Assembly: GCA_046758845.1 (NCBI GenBank)
Contig: JBHIBA010000021.1
Location: 1-28,956, forward strand
Source: JBHIBA01 sp046758845
GTDB taxonomy: Bacteria; UBA8248; JACPRG01; G963555815
DNA: 28,956 bases
Direction of reading: 5' to 3'
Made by a program: the position numbers and the translations under genes. Numbering within the stretch: position 1 is the stretch's first letter; each line of letters opens with the position of its first letter. Positions 7,333 through 15,650 of this stretch are shown here, one piece after another. The notes below the pieces were generated by a model. That model saw only the letters and a program-made list of their open reading frames with translations. It searched no databases and had not been told where the DNA came from.

Positions 7333-8214
7333 CTAGATTTGGAACGGGACGGGCGTAAAACTCACGGCAAAGATGGCCATACAACACCAACCGAGGAACC
7401 TGCGCTTGGGGTCCAGCCGCACGTAGTCGTTCACCAAGGGGGGATGACGAAAACCGAACAGCACCGTGACGCCCGCCCAAAAGAGCCACCCCATCCAGAA
7501 AAGACTCATCGGGATCAGCGCAGCCAGCGTCCCCAGGGCGACCACGCGATGCCTGGCCCCCATAAGGGCGTACACGATGTGGCCGCCGTCCAGCTGGCCG
7601 ATGGGCAACAGGTTGATGACCGTCACAAACAGACCCAACCAGCCGGCGAGCGCAATCGGGTGAAGGAGGATGGTGTAATCCTCGGGCGAAACCCCCAGAA
7701 CCAACTTCGTCAGGAACGAAAACAGGAGCGATGAACCCAGGGAGATCCCCCCCGAGAGATCCGTGGGAGGAAGGACCTGGGAATGAAGCAGACCCACCAC
7801 GATGGACACGACGGACACAACGAATCCCCCAATCGGTCCTGCCGCGCCTATGTCGAAGAGGACGCGCCGGTCGGGGATGGGGGAGCGAAGCTTGATGAAG
7901 GCCCCGAGCGTCCCCAGGCCGATGGGCACCGGAATGAAGTAAGGCAGTGTCACCCTCATTCCCCACCGCCTCGACATGAAGTAATGACCCAGCTCGTGCA
8001 CGCCTAGGATCAGAAGCAGCGTCCCCGAAAAGGCGATGCCGTGGGAAAGGTTGAAGGGCGGGGAGAACGCAACCGCCCCGATTCCCGACGCCCCCACACC
8101 CACCGTGGTCACGATCGTTGCGAGGAGCAGGAAGACGTTCAACCACGGCCCGCTCTGCCTGGTGGGTCGCAACGACGGCGAGATTTCCTCTCCGCTCCAG
8201 ACCCTCTCTCTCAA
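7333..8214 (-). CDS. site-2-protease-type membrane zinc metalloprotease (M50)
   Basis: This 293-residue polytopic protein has the intramembrane protease signature. HELGH lies at residues 73-77 inside a hydrophobic helix, and NLLPIGQLDGGH at 201-212 supplies the third zinc ligand Asp209. The FDIGAAGPIGGF stretch (residues 120-131) is also typical of the family. No PDZ domain is present, so it belongs to the short S2P-like group rather than RseP. Such proteases cut membrane-bound regulators or remnant signal peptides; the substrate cannot be told. The TTG start is supported by GAGG 8 bases upstream on the minus strand. The gene is divergent from the LppC-like lipoprotein gene, with roughly 300 bases between, and 143 bases separate its stop from pilM, so operon membership with pilM is unclear. 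Confidence 0.9.
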   Translation of the reverse strand: MRERVWSGEEISPSLRPTRQSGPWLNVFLLLATIVTTVGVGASGIGAVAFSPPFNLSHGIAFSGTLLLILGVHELGHYFMSRRWGMRVTLPYFIPVPIGLGTLGAFIKLRSPIPDRRVLFDIGAAGPIGGFVVSVVSIVVGLLHSQVLPPTDLSGGISLGSSLLFSFLTKLVLGVSPEDYTILLHPIALAGWLGLFVTVINLLPIGQLDGGHIVYALMGARHRVVALGTLAALIPMSLFWMGWLFWAGVTVLFGFRHPPLVNDYVRLDPKRRFLGWCCMAIFAVSFTPVPFQI

Positions 8215-8510
8215 GACTTCAACCTCATTCCTTTCACACGGCCCCCGGCTGGGGCACGAAGACGCATCTTATCAATATGAGCCATCCCCTTGGCAACCTC
8301 CACGGGGCGCCCACTTTTCCTCCCACCGCACGGCCGCTTCCCTCACCCCCCGACTCCGAGGGCTGCGGGTGTAGAGATTTTTTCCGTCCCAAAGCCGCCG
8401 TGCGGTTTGACAGGTGGAGGGGAAGATTCCTATATATTCTGCGTCCTGTATTACTTGCGGGTTCCTCCCTCTACCCGCAAGGGCGCAAGCTCCCGCCGGA
8501 GCTACCGGGT
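8215..8510. other. divergent intergenic region, M50 protease and lipoprotein
   Basis: The frame of the rightward lipoprotein stays open back to 8118, but this stretch is proline- and serine-rich when translated and lies ahead of a good promoter and a proper lipoprotein signal. I therefore treat it as non-coding. It holds the promoter at 8407-8436 and the start region of the leftward M50 gene. Confidence 0.6.
8407..8436 (+). promoter_or_regulatory. sigma70-type promoter for the LppC-like lipoprotein gene
   Basis: The -35 is TTGACA at 8407-8412, a perfect consensus. The -10 is TATATA at 8431-8436 with an 18-base spacer. Transcription would start near 8443, giving a leader of about 68 bases before the TTG start at 8511. 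This is the clearest vegetative promoter in the window. Confidence 0.7.
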
Positions 8511-10508
8511 TTGAGTCACAAACGGGCCCTTCTCAGAAGCGTCATCTATTTCCTCATGTGGGCTGCGACGGCTTTGTGGGTCGTCTCGTGCGCCGAGCAA
8601 TTGCGCATTCCCGCACCCCGGCAGGAGATCCCCCAACAACAGGAGGAAGCCTTCCAGATAGCCCGGCAAGCGTTCTCGCAGGGAAACCGCACCGAAGCGG
8701 AACGAATGCTTCGGGAATTTCTCAATCGATATCCCCGCAGCCTCCTGGCGCCCAACGCCTCCATGTACCTGGGCCAGATCGCTTACGAAAAGGGCCAATA
8801 CAACGAAGCCCTCGGGTGGTTCTCCCCCTATCTGAAGCCGGGGTCCCCGGACCCGCACCGGCTGCGGGCCCACCAATGGACGGGCACAATTCAAAAAGCC
8901 CTAGGGAATCCGGAGGCCGCCGGCCGTCATTATCGCGCGGCCTTGCGCCTGGCCAAGACCGATGCCGACCGCATCCCCTCGCTCCGACAGCTGGCCCGGC
9001 TGGCTTTGGAGGGAAATCGGCCCGCCGAAGCCGTGGAACACCTCATTGCGCGCCTCCCTCTCATCCAGGAGCCCGAGGAGCGACGTGGCCTCCGGCAACA
9101 AACCGTTGACCTCATCTTCCTGCACCTCGGCCTGTCCGACGTGGAGCGCTTGGCGGAGAAAACCGGTTCGGGATTTCCCTCGGGCTACCTCTCTGTCCGC
9201 CACGCGGAACTCCTGGTGGAGGCCGGAAAGCCCGAAGCCGCGCGAGCCCTGCTGAGAGATTTTCTGTCCGGCTCGAGAGGGCACCCACTGACCGAGCGGG
9301 CCTCCCGCCTGATGAGTTCCTTGCCCCTTTCATCCGGAGGAAAGGCGGAAGGGACGGGTCCTCCCCGAACTGTGGCTCCAGCATGGCGCGCTGTCTTGAA
9401 GGTGGGGATCCTCCTGCCCTTGTCTGGAGCGGGCGCGGAGAAGGGCCAGGAGGCATTTCAGGGGGTTCAGCTGGCCCTTCAGCACGCCGGGCGCCTGGCG
9501 GAGCAGGTGAAGCTTCAGGTTCTGGATTCCAGCGGCGCCGAAAGCGCGGCGGTCCAAATGAGGAGACTTTCCTCGAACGCTGAAACCGCTGCGATCCTCG
9601 GCCTCCTCGACGGGCCCCAGGCTTCTGCGGCGGCAAAGGCCGCCCAGGCGCCTGGAATTCCCCTCATCCTTCCGACCACGCCTTCCAGCGATTCCCCTGC
9701 GATCCCCTCTTACGTCTTCCGGACCGGCATCTCCTACGCCAGTCAAGCGGAGGCCATCGCGGAGCATGCCATCCACAAGCTGAGCATCCGGACCTTCGCC
9801 ATTCTGTATCCGGCGGACTCGGCGGGCAGGAAAATGCGGGAGGCCTTCCGACGGCAAGTGAGCGCACTGGGGGGCCGTGTGACCCGGGAGGTGTCTTACC
9901 CCCCCGGCATAACCGACTTCGGCCGGCAAATCCGGGCCCTGGGGGGAATCAGCGACGAGGAATTGGAACGCCGAAGGAAAGCAAGAGGGGAAAAGGCAGA
10001 TGCGCCAGCTAAAATTCCTGAGGTCCCCTTCCAGGCGCTGTTTATCCCGGATCGATCGGCCCGAGTCGCTCTGATCGCACCCAGCCTCTCCTTTTACAAC
10101 ATTCAAGGGGTCACTCTCCTGGGCGGGGCCCGATGGAACTCCAGCGAGATCATCGCCCTGGCTAAGCGGGACGTCGAGGGGGCCTATTTCGTGGGCGGAT
10201 ACTCGGATCTCCCTCCAACGGCCCGGCGGGCGCGCTTTGCCCGCGACTTCCAGAGGGCGTTCTCCAAAGCGCCGACCGAAACCGCCGCCCTCACTTACGA
10301 CGCGATGCGCTTTCTCCTCATGGGCCTCCAGCTGTCCGGCGCCGAACGGGCGGCCCTACGAAAGGCCCTGGCGGAGACCCTGAATTTCGACGGGGTTGCG
10401 GGCTCTTTTTCCATCGGGCCAACGGGCACAGCCAAGCGGGAGCTTCCCATTCTGACCATCTCGCAAGGTGAGATCGTGTCGACCGCAGGCTCAGTCCCCT
10501 CCAACTAG
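8511..10508 (+). CDS. TPR + periplasmic-binding-protein lipoprotein (LppC/LpoA-like)
   Basis: The 665-residue protein has two parts. Residues about 40-260 form TPR-like helical repeats, and residues about 295-660 form a type 1 periplasmic binding domain beginning LKVGILLPLSGAGAEKG. This is the architecture of LppC/LpoA, known in gammaproteobacteria as an outer-membrane activator of PBP1A. Homologues elsewhere are annotated as penicillin-binding protein activators or ABC substrate-binding proteins. I choose the TTG at 8511, which has CGGAG upstream and gives a Lys/Arg-containing N-region, a hydrophobic core and lipobox VVSC with Cys27. The frame is open 131 codons further upstream, but that part is low-complexity and precedes the promoter. 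A charged insert near residues 475-510 (many Glu, Arg, Lys) interrupts the binding domain, as in LppC relatives. It converges on tsaD. The role in cell wall synthesis is inferred. Confidence 0.85.
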   Translation: MSHKRALLRSVIYFLMWAATALWVVSCAEQLRIPAPRQEIPQQQEEAFQIARQAFSQGNRTEAERMLREFLNRYPRSLLAPNASMYLGQIAYEKGQYNEALGWFSPYLKPGSPDPHRLRAHQWTGTIQKALGNPEAAGRHYRAALRLAKTDADRIPSLRQLARLALEGNRPAEAVEHLIARLPLIQEPEERRGLRQQTVDLIFLHLGLSDVERLAEKTGSGFPSGYLSVRHAELLVEAGKPEAARALLRDFLSGSRGHPLTERASRLMSSLPLSSGGKAEGTGPPRTVAPAWRAVLKVGILLPLSGAGAEKGQEAFQGVQLALQHAGRLAEQVKLQVLDSSGAESAAVQMRRLSSNAETAAILGLLDGPQASAAAKAAQAPGIPLILPTTPSSDSPAIPSYVFRTGISYASQAEAIAEHAIHKLSIRTFAILYPADSAGRKMREAFRRQVSALGGRVTREVSYPPGITDFGRQIRALGGISDEELERRRKARGEKADAPAKIPEVPFQALFIPDRSARVALIAPSLSFYNIQGVTLLGGARWNSSEIIALAKRDVEGAYFVGGYSDLPPTARRARFARDFQRAFSKAPTETAALTYDAMRFLLMGLQLSGAERAALRKALAETLNFDGVAGSFSIGPTGTAKRELPILTISQGEIVSTAGSVPSN

Positions 10509-10565
10509 CGCCGAGCCCCTTCACCCGCCCCGGACGCACCGGAACCCGCGCCCGGCGAAAAGAAG

Positions 10566-11672
10566 TCACAGCGCAAGCTCCCATCCCGGGTCCGCGTCCA
10601 GCCGCAGGGCCTCCTCCAAGGGCGGTTCTTCCCCCTGCAAGGACCAGAAACCGGCGGCGGCGATCATGGCCGCATTGTCGGTGCAATAGGCCCGGGCGGG
10701 GATGTGAACCCGGATTCCCTCCGCGTCCCCCCGCCTCACAAGGGCGTCCCGCAGGCCCTCGTTCGCCGCCACGCCGCCCACGACGACCAAATTCTCCACC
10801 CCCTCCCCGCTTGCAGCGCGAAACCCCTTTTCCACCAGCACCTCAACGGCGGCCTCCTGGAACTCACGGCAAATGCGCCGCAACAGGCCCGGCGGCACCC
10901 GCCGGGCGCGCTCCTGGGGCGCTATCCTCGGGTCGTCTTCATAGAGGCCCAGTCCCTGGAGATAATACAGGACGGCGGTCTTCAGTCCGCTGAAGCTGAA
11001 GTCGAGCGAGGGATCATCCAGCATGGGCCGGGGAAATTTCGGTCCGTCGCCGCTGCCGGGACCGACCGGACCCGCCTCGCGGGCCAGGGCGTCCACCCGA
11101 GGCCCTCCCGGATACCCAAGGCCCAGGATCTTGGCCACCTTGTCGTACGCCTCCCCGGCTGCGTCGTCGCGCGTTGCGCCGAGCAGGCGGAACTTTCCAT
11201 ACGTCTCCACTCGATACAGGTGAGTGTGCCCCCCCGAGGCCACAAGCGCGACAAAGGGAAAGGCCGGCGGATCCGGACCTCCCAGGCCGTCCGGTTCCCC
11301 GGTGGCCCCATCGATGAACACCGAGGCCACATGGCCCGCCAGATGGTGGACCCCCGTCAGGGGAAGACCCAGTGCAAGGGCGATTCCCTTGGCGGCCTGC
11401 AGGCCCACCAGCAGGGCCACCAACAGTCCCGGACCCCGGGTCACGGCCACACCCTCCACCGCCTCCCACCCCCCGGCCCGGGAAACCGCCTCTTCCACCA
11501 CCGGGTGGAGCCGCTCCATGTGCCGGCGGGCCGCGAGCTCCGGCACAACCCCCCCGAACCGGGCGTGGAGGTCCTCTTGCGTGGCGACGACTTTGGAAAG
11601 GACGGAGCGGCCGTCGCGGACAACCGCAGCGGCCGTCTCGTCGCAGGAGGTCTCAATGCCGAGAACGCGCAA
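10566..11672 (-). CDS. tsaD: tRNA N6-adenosine threonylcarbamoyltransferase
   Basis: TsaD transfers the threonylcarbamoyl group onto A37 of ANN-decoding tRNAs, together with TsaB and TsaE, which are not in this window. The protein has 368 residues against about 340 usual. Motifs: N-terminal GIETSCDETAAAVV, PELAARRH, RGPGLLVALLVGLQAAK, the metal-binding HHLAGH (His110 and His114), SGGHTHLY, DDAAGEAYDKVAK, and near the C-terminus YCTDNAAMIAAAG with the third metal ligand Asp. The extra length comes from two Gly/Pro/Asp-rich insertions, near residues 122-135 and 205-215. It is the last gene of the ftsE-ftsX-envC-ctpA series, separated from ctpA by about 295 bases containing a hairpin, so it may have its own transcript. 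Confidence 0.97.
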   Translation of the reverse strand: MRVLGIETSCDETAAAVVRDGRSVLSKVVATQEDLHARFGGVVPELAARRHMERLHPVVEEAVSRAGGWEAVEGVAVTRGPGLLVALLVGLQAAKGIALALGLPLTGVHHLAGHVASVFIDGATGEPDGLGGPDPPAFPFVALVASGGHTHLYRVETYGKFRLLGATRDDAAGEAYDKVAKILGLGYPGGPRVDALAREAGPVGPGSGDGPKFPRPMLDDPSLDFSFSGLKTAVLYYLQGLGLYEDDPRIAPQERARRVPPGLLRRICREFQEAAVEVLVEKGFRAASGEGVENLVVVGGVAANEGLRDALVRRGDAEGIRVHIPARAYCTDNAAMIAAAGFWSLQGEEPPLEEALRLDADPGWELAL

Positions 11673-11732
11673 GGCTCAATCCCGCAACTGGGAGACGGGA
11701 AGAATCCAGATCTCCCTCGCTCTTAATCCGGG

Positions 11733-11766
11733 CAAGGCCGCCCGCAACGCCGAGCGGGCGGCCTTG
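11733..11766. repeat. 13-bp perfect hairpin between ctpA and tsaD
   Basis: CAAGGCCGCCCGC at 11733-11745 is the exact reverse complement of 11754-11766, with loop AACGCCGA. On the minus strand, the direction of ctpA to tsaD, the bases after it read CCCGGATTAAG, so there is no U-tract. It might be a factor-dependent terminator, a transcript-stabilising stem or a small palindromic repeat. Confidence 0.8.
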
Positions 11767-11967
11767 TGGGGACGAACCGACCGCTGGGACCGGACGGGGG
11801 GAATCGGCCGAAACAAGAGACTCAGGTATACCCGGGCGGACAGACCGGCCGCCGTCAGTCCGGGGACCCCGCCCTGCAAAAATCGGAGCGGCCCCGGGGT
11901 CACCTCGGTTTCCGGCGGCCCTTCTTCGCTCCCGGCTCCCGGGTCCGGCCGCAGCGGGCGGGAGACG

Positions 11968-13308
11968 TCACCCGGTCTTGGCTTTCTTGTCAACACTCCG
12001 GCGGAAGATGTCCCAGCTCCTCAACAACTCGATGGCCCGGTCGAGCTGCGGATCGCCCGTTTTTGCCACAGGGGCTTGCCGACGAGGGGAAGGGCGGGAG
12101 ACTCCAGGAACGCTCTCCGGGTCGTCCTGTCCTTCGAGAGACCCTTTCAGGTCTTTTTCTTTCAGTCTGGGCCTGCGCTCCCGGGGTTTCGCCGGCGCAT
12201 CGACCTCCACAATAATGTCTGGCGTCAGCCCCCGCCCCTGGATCTGTCGGCCGTTCGGGGTGAAATAACGCCCCGTGGTCAGCCTGAGACCGGAGCCGTC
12301 GCTGAGCGAATAGAGGGTCTGAACAGACCCCTTTCCGAAGGTCAGGGTTCCCAGGAGCACGGCCCGTCCCAGGTCCTGCAGGGCTCCGGCCACAATTTCG
12401 GAGGCGCTGGCGCTGCCCCCATTGACGAGAACAACCACGGGAAATCTAAGGTGGCCGTTCTCCCCTCGCGAGTGGAACCGCATGTTCTGTTCGGGATCCC
12501 TTCCCTTTGTGTAGACGAGAAGGGACCCCTCCCCCACCAACTGATCCGTCACGGCCACCGCCTCTTGAAGCAACCCGCCGGGGTTGTTCCTCAGGTCCAG
12601 AACGAGACCCTTGAGCGAATCTCCCTCCAGGGCTTGCAACCCCTTTCTGACTTCCCGGCCGGTGTCCTGGGAGAAGGTCCGGATTCTCAAGTAGCCCACC
12701 CCATCTCCCAGCTTGCGGTGGCTGACGCTGTGAATCCGGATCAATTCGCGCACCAGGGTGAAATCCCGCGGCTCGGTCCAGCCCTCTCGAAGGATGCTGA
12801 TGGTGACCTCGGTTCCCGGCTTGCCCCGCATTTTTCGGACTGCGTCCAGCAGCGTCATGTCCTTCGTGGGTTCCCCCTCCACCCTGACGATAAGATCGCC
12901 GGCCTTCAGGCCCGCCCGGTCGGCCGGGGTCCCGTCGATAGGCGCAATGATGGTCAGGACGCCGCCCCGAATGGTGATTTCAATCCCCAGTCCCCCGAAC
13001 TTTCCGCGGGTTTCGACCCGCGTCTCCTGAAAAATCTCGGGAGGCATGAAGGAGGTGTGGGGGTCGAGCGTCTGCAGCATGCCTCGGATGGCCCCGCGAA
13101 TGAGTTCCCGGTCCTCCACCGCCTCCACATAGTTCGCTTTCAGGTAGGAGAGCACCTCGGCGAATGTCTTGAGTTCCTCATAGACGGAGAGGGCCGTCTT
13201 CTCTTGTTTGGTCTTTTCCTGAGCGACGGCCGTCCCGCCGATCAGGAAGACCGACAGGACTCCAACCACCAGCCAACGGCCCCATCTTCGTGCCCTCAAT
13301 TCGCTCAT
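11968..13308 (-). CDS. ctpA: carboxy-terminal processing protease, S41 family
   Basis: This exported serine protease processes C-terminal tails of periplasmic proteins. It has 446 residues. The N-terminal signal reads RRWGRWLVVGVLSVFLIGG, with cleavage likely after Ala-Val-Ala near residue 29. The PDZ domain covers residues about 100-185 (GGLGIEI, AGLKAGDLI). The S41 core contains LVLDLRNNPGGLL, and the catalytic dyad is Ser301 (GGSASASE) with Lys326 (TFGKGSVQ). The last 75 residues are rich in Lys, Arg and Pro and look disordered. It starts 16 bases after the envC stop, so they are co-transcribed. In E. coli a related protease (Prc) trims hydrolases such as MepS, which suits its place next to a murein hydrolase activator. 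The exact substrate is inferred, not shown. Confidence 0.96.
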   Translation of the reverse strand: MSELRARRWGRWLVVGVLSVFLIGGTAVAQEKTKQEKTALSVYEELKTFAEVLSYLKANYVEAVEDRELIRGAIRGMLQTLDPHTSFMPPEIFQETRVETRGKFGGLGIEITIRGGVLTIIAPIDGTPADRAGLKAGDLIVRVEGEPTKDMTLLDAVRKMRGKPGTEVTISILREGWTEPRDFTLVRELIRIHSVSHRKLGDGVGYLRIRTFSQDTGREVRKGLQALEGDSLKGLVLDLRNNPGGLLQEAVAVTDQLVGEGSLLVYTKGRDPEQNMRFHSRGENGHLRFPVVVLVNGGSASASEIVAGALQDLGRAVLLGTLTFGKGSVQTLYSLSDGSGLRLTTGRYFTPNGRQIQGRGLTPDIIVEVDAPAKPRERRPRLKEKDLKGSLEGQDDPESVPGVSRPSPRRQAPVAKTGDPQLDRAIELLRSWDIFRRSVDKKAKTG

Positions 13309-13324
13309 AAGCGCTCCTTTCGGG

Positions 13325-14509
13325 TTATGGCGTTCTGATCCTCAGCCAACGCACGGGGTTCTGCGGCTTGCCGCGATGGCGGACCTCGAAGTAGACGGCG
13401 GGACGACCCAGGGGGCCTCCCTCTCCCACCCGCGCAATGATTTGTCCTTTTTCCACCCTGTCCCCTACCCGGACGGTCGGAAGCGTTCCGTGGGCGTAAA
13501 TCGTATGAAAACTCTCCCCGTGGTCCAGCACCAGCAGGTTCCCGTAGCCTCGCAACCGGTCGGCGTAAATGACCTTGCCCTGGCCCACCGCCCGGACGGG
13601 CTCCCCCCGCCGGGCCGCCAAGGTGATCCCCATCCCGAAGGTCAGCGCGGACCCGGACGCCCGCTCTACCGGGTCGAACCGGCCGATGACCTTCCCTGAA
13701 ACCGGCCACGGCAACAGCCCCTTCCGCTCGCGGAAGGCCCGCAGCACGTTCCCGTCCGCCCCGGAAACCCATTTGTCCAGGAGCGACTGCAGGCCGATCG
13801 CTGCCCGCCGCATTTCCTGATAGACCTGGCGCTGGCGGTCGCGGCGCTTCCGGATCGATGCCAGAAGCTTGCCTTTCTTCTTTCGGGCCGCCCGCAGCCG
13901 CACCTCTTTTCTCTCAACCTCTCGTTTCCCCCCGGCCAGGGCCCGGGTTTCGGACCGGATCTCTTCCATGACGCGCTTGCGGGCCCTTCGTTCGTCCTGG
14001 ACCCGGCGAATGAGTCGGCCATCGGCCCGAGCGATCCGATGGGCGTAGACGCGCATGCGGGCCGCCTCGGCGACGCCGCTGGTCAGCCACGCGAGAAGGC
14101 TCGGCGGCGCCCCCATTCCCTTGTAGAGAGAGCGGATGCGACGCCGCAGTTCGGCCTCCGTACCCGCCACCCGCTGCTCCAAGTCTCGCCGCCGGCGATC
14201 GGCGCCAGCGAGTCTTTTCCGGGCCAGGGTCAGACGATAGTTCCGGATGCGGACCTCTCCACCCAAAATCTCCAGTTGGGCGTCCAGCTCCTCAATCTTC
14301 TCCAGGGTGGACCGTTCGGCTCGCTCGCTGCGCGCGATGCGCTTTTTCTGGGAGTCCAGGCGCTTTTTCAGGCGGAAGAGTCGCGCCCGTTCATTGGCAA
14401 TTTTCTCCTGGAGTTCAGCGGGCGTGACCGATTCGGCCGCCGGTGTCCCGGACAGGAGAAGCCGTCCTGCGGCGATGAGGAGAAAGGCGGCGACGCCGAA
14501 CCGGCGCAT
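13325..14509 (-). CDS. envC: EnvC-like murein hydrolase activator with degenerate LytM domain
   Basis: The 394-residue periplasmic protein has a signal peptide (MRRFGVAAFLLIAAG), a long coiled coil (residues about 30-260, very rich in Arg, Glu, Lys) and a C-terminal LytM/M23-fold domain (about 285-390). The zinc ligands of active M23 enzymes are missing. The HxGxD motif reads GMGIT (Gly292, Thr296) and the final HxH reads AVY; only the catalytic-type His340 (IYAHG) remains. This is the pattern of EnvC, which does not cut wall itself but activates amidases under FtsEX control. I use the ATG at 14509 because it gives the signal peptide; a TTG at 14605 would add 32 non-signal residues. ftsX lies just upstream, supporting an FtsEX-EnvC complex. 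Confidence 0.9.
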   Translation of the reverse strand: MRRFGVAAFLLIAAGRLLLSGTPAAESVTPAELQEKIANERARLFRLKKRLDSQKKRIARSERAERSTLEKIEELDAQLEILGGEVRIRNYRLTLARKRLAGADRRRRDLEQRVAGTEAELRRRIRSLYKGMGAPPSLLAWLTSGVAEAARMRVYAHRIARADGRLIRRVQDERRARKRVMEEIRSETRALAGGKREVERKEVRLRAARKKKGKLLASIRKRRDRQRQVYQEMRRAAIGLQSLLDKWVSGADGNVLRAFRERKGLLPWPVSGKVIGRFDPVERASGSALTFGMGITLAARRGEPVRAVGQGKVIYADRLRGYGNLLVLDHGESFHTIYAHGTLPTVRVGDRVEKGQIIARVGEGGPLGRPAVYFEVRHRGKPQNPVRWLRIRTP

Positions 14510-14656
14510 GGAGCAAGGGAGGTTCAGGTGGGTTCTCCGAAGGTGTGGGTTTTCGGAGATGAATAAGCGGCCGTATTGCCAAGAACCCATTGAATGCACA
14601 AACAATTTAGCGACGGCACCGGAGCGTTGTCAAACGGCAATTCAGCCACGGGCGAC

Positions 14657-15562
14657 TCACCCCCCGGCTTGCCGATACCTGGAGACGGATAGGAAGGAGC
14701 CGAGGACACCCAAGAAGGTCCCCAGTCCTAACAGTCCGATGCTCAGTCCCGGCTCGAGGAACGTGACCGCCTCAGGTCCGATGCCAGGGAAGCTTTGAGC
14801 GGCCCGGAGCAAGACCAGGCGGTAGAGAAGATAGAGCGACGCGAGGGACAGCCCGGCCCCCGACAGCCCCTCCAGAAAACCCTCCACGAGGAAAGGGGAC
14901 CGGATGAAACTGGGCGTTGCGCCCACAAGGTCCATGATCTCGATCTCCTCCCGCCGGCTATACAAGGCCAGACGGATGGTGTTCGAGACGATGAGGACGA
15001 TTCCAAGGCCCAAAAGAAGCCCGATGCCCACGATGACCCACCCGAGCTCCCGGACAAACCGCTCGAAGCTCTCCACCCAGGCCCGTCCGTAATCCACCCC
15101 CTCCACCCCCTTTCGGTCCCGGACGAAAGCCGCCAGCTGGGCAGCGAACCGAGCGGTCCTTTTTTCGGGGCGAAGTCCCAGAACCAACGACGCGGGCAGT
15201 GGATTGGGCTCAAGACCGTCCAGCATTTCCGCCCTCCCGCCCAGGTACCTTCGGAAATCCTTCAGGGCCTGCTCTTTGGAGATCAGACGGACCTCGGAGA
15301 CCCCATCCAGGGCCGCCAGGTCTCCCCTGAGTTCCTCCAAGGCGGAATCGTTCAATCCCTCTTTCAGATAAACCACAACGCGGATCTGCTCCCCCCACTC
15401 ATCCAAAGGCCGCGTCAGGTTGGAGAGCGCCAGGAGAAATCCCCCCAGGAACAGGAGGGAGATGAAAATCGTCGCAATGGCCACCAAAGGCGCGCCGCCG
15501 CCTTCCCTCATTCCGCGCACGGCTTCTCGCAAAAAGTAAGGAAAGCTGCGCAGCCACCGCAC
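14657..15562 (-). CDS. ftsX: cell division ABC transporter permease FtsX
   Basis: FtsX is the membrane half of FtsEX, which couples ATP hydrolysis to activation of wall hydrolases at the septum. The protein has four membrane segments: one near residues 26-47 and three in the C-terminal half, including WVIVGIGLLLGLGIVLIVSN. The periplasmic domain (about 50-180) would bind EnvC. The conserved cytoplasmic motif YSRREEIEIMDLVGAT, typical of FtsX/MacB-like permeases, is clear. I set the start at the GTG at 15562 because AAGGAG lies exactly 8 bases upstream (minus strand of 15571-15576); a TTG at 15598 would add 12 residues with no better signal. The length is 301 residues. It follows ftsE by 88 bases and precedes the EnvC-like gene. 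Confidence 0.95.
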   Translation of the reverse strand: MRWLRSFPYFLREAVRGMREGGGAPLVAIATIFISLLFLGGFLLALSNLTRPLDEWGEQIRVVVYLKEGLNDSALEELRGDLAALDGVSEVRLISKEQALKDFRRYLGGRAEMLDGLEPNPLPASLVLGLRPEKRTARFAAQLAAFVRDRKGVEGVDYGRAWVESFERFVRELGWVIVGIGLLLGLGIVLIVSNTIRLALYSRREEIEIMDLVGATPSFIRSPFLVEGFLEGLSGAGLSLASLYLLYRLVLLRAAQSFPGIGPEAVTFLEPGLSIGLLGLGTFLGVLGSFLSVSRYRQAGG

Positions 15563-15650
15563 TGCCAAGTCTCCTTCTGAACGCTCTCCGGGCGGCAAAA
15601 CCCTACCGGGCCGTTGCCGCCCTTCTTCCGGTTGGGGCGGAGTCTTCGGT

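Noticed and set aside
8118..8510. Extending the LppC-like lipoprotein to the far upstream start
   Set aside because: The extra 131 residues are low-complexity, lie before a good promoter and would bury the lipoprotein signal.
11676..11996. 106-codon minus-strand frame between ctpA and tsaD
   Set aside because: It overlaps the 3' end of ctpA, spans the hairpin, has Arg/Pro/Leu-biased composition and no ribosome binding site. It cannot be excluded as a real small gene but I have no positive evidence.
11224..13338. 704-codon plus-strand open frame antisense to tsaD and ctpA
   Set aside because: Both minus-strand genes have complete, conserved motifs. The antisense translation is Pro/Ser/Arg-rich with no family resemblance.
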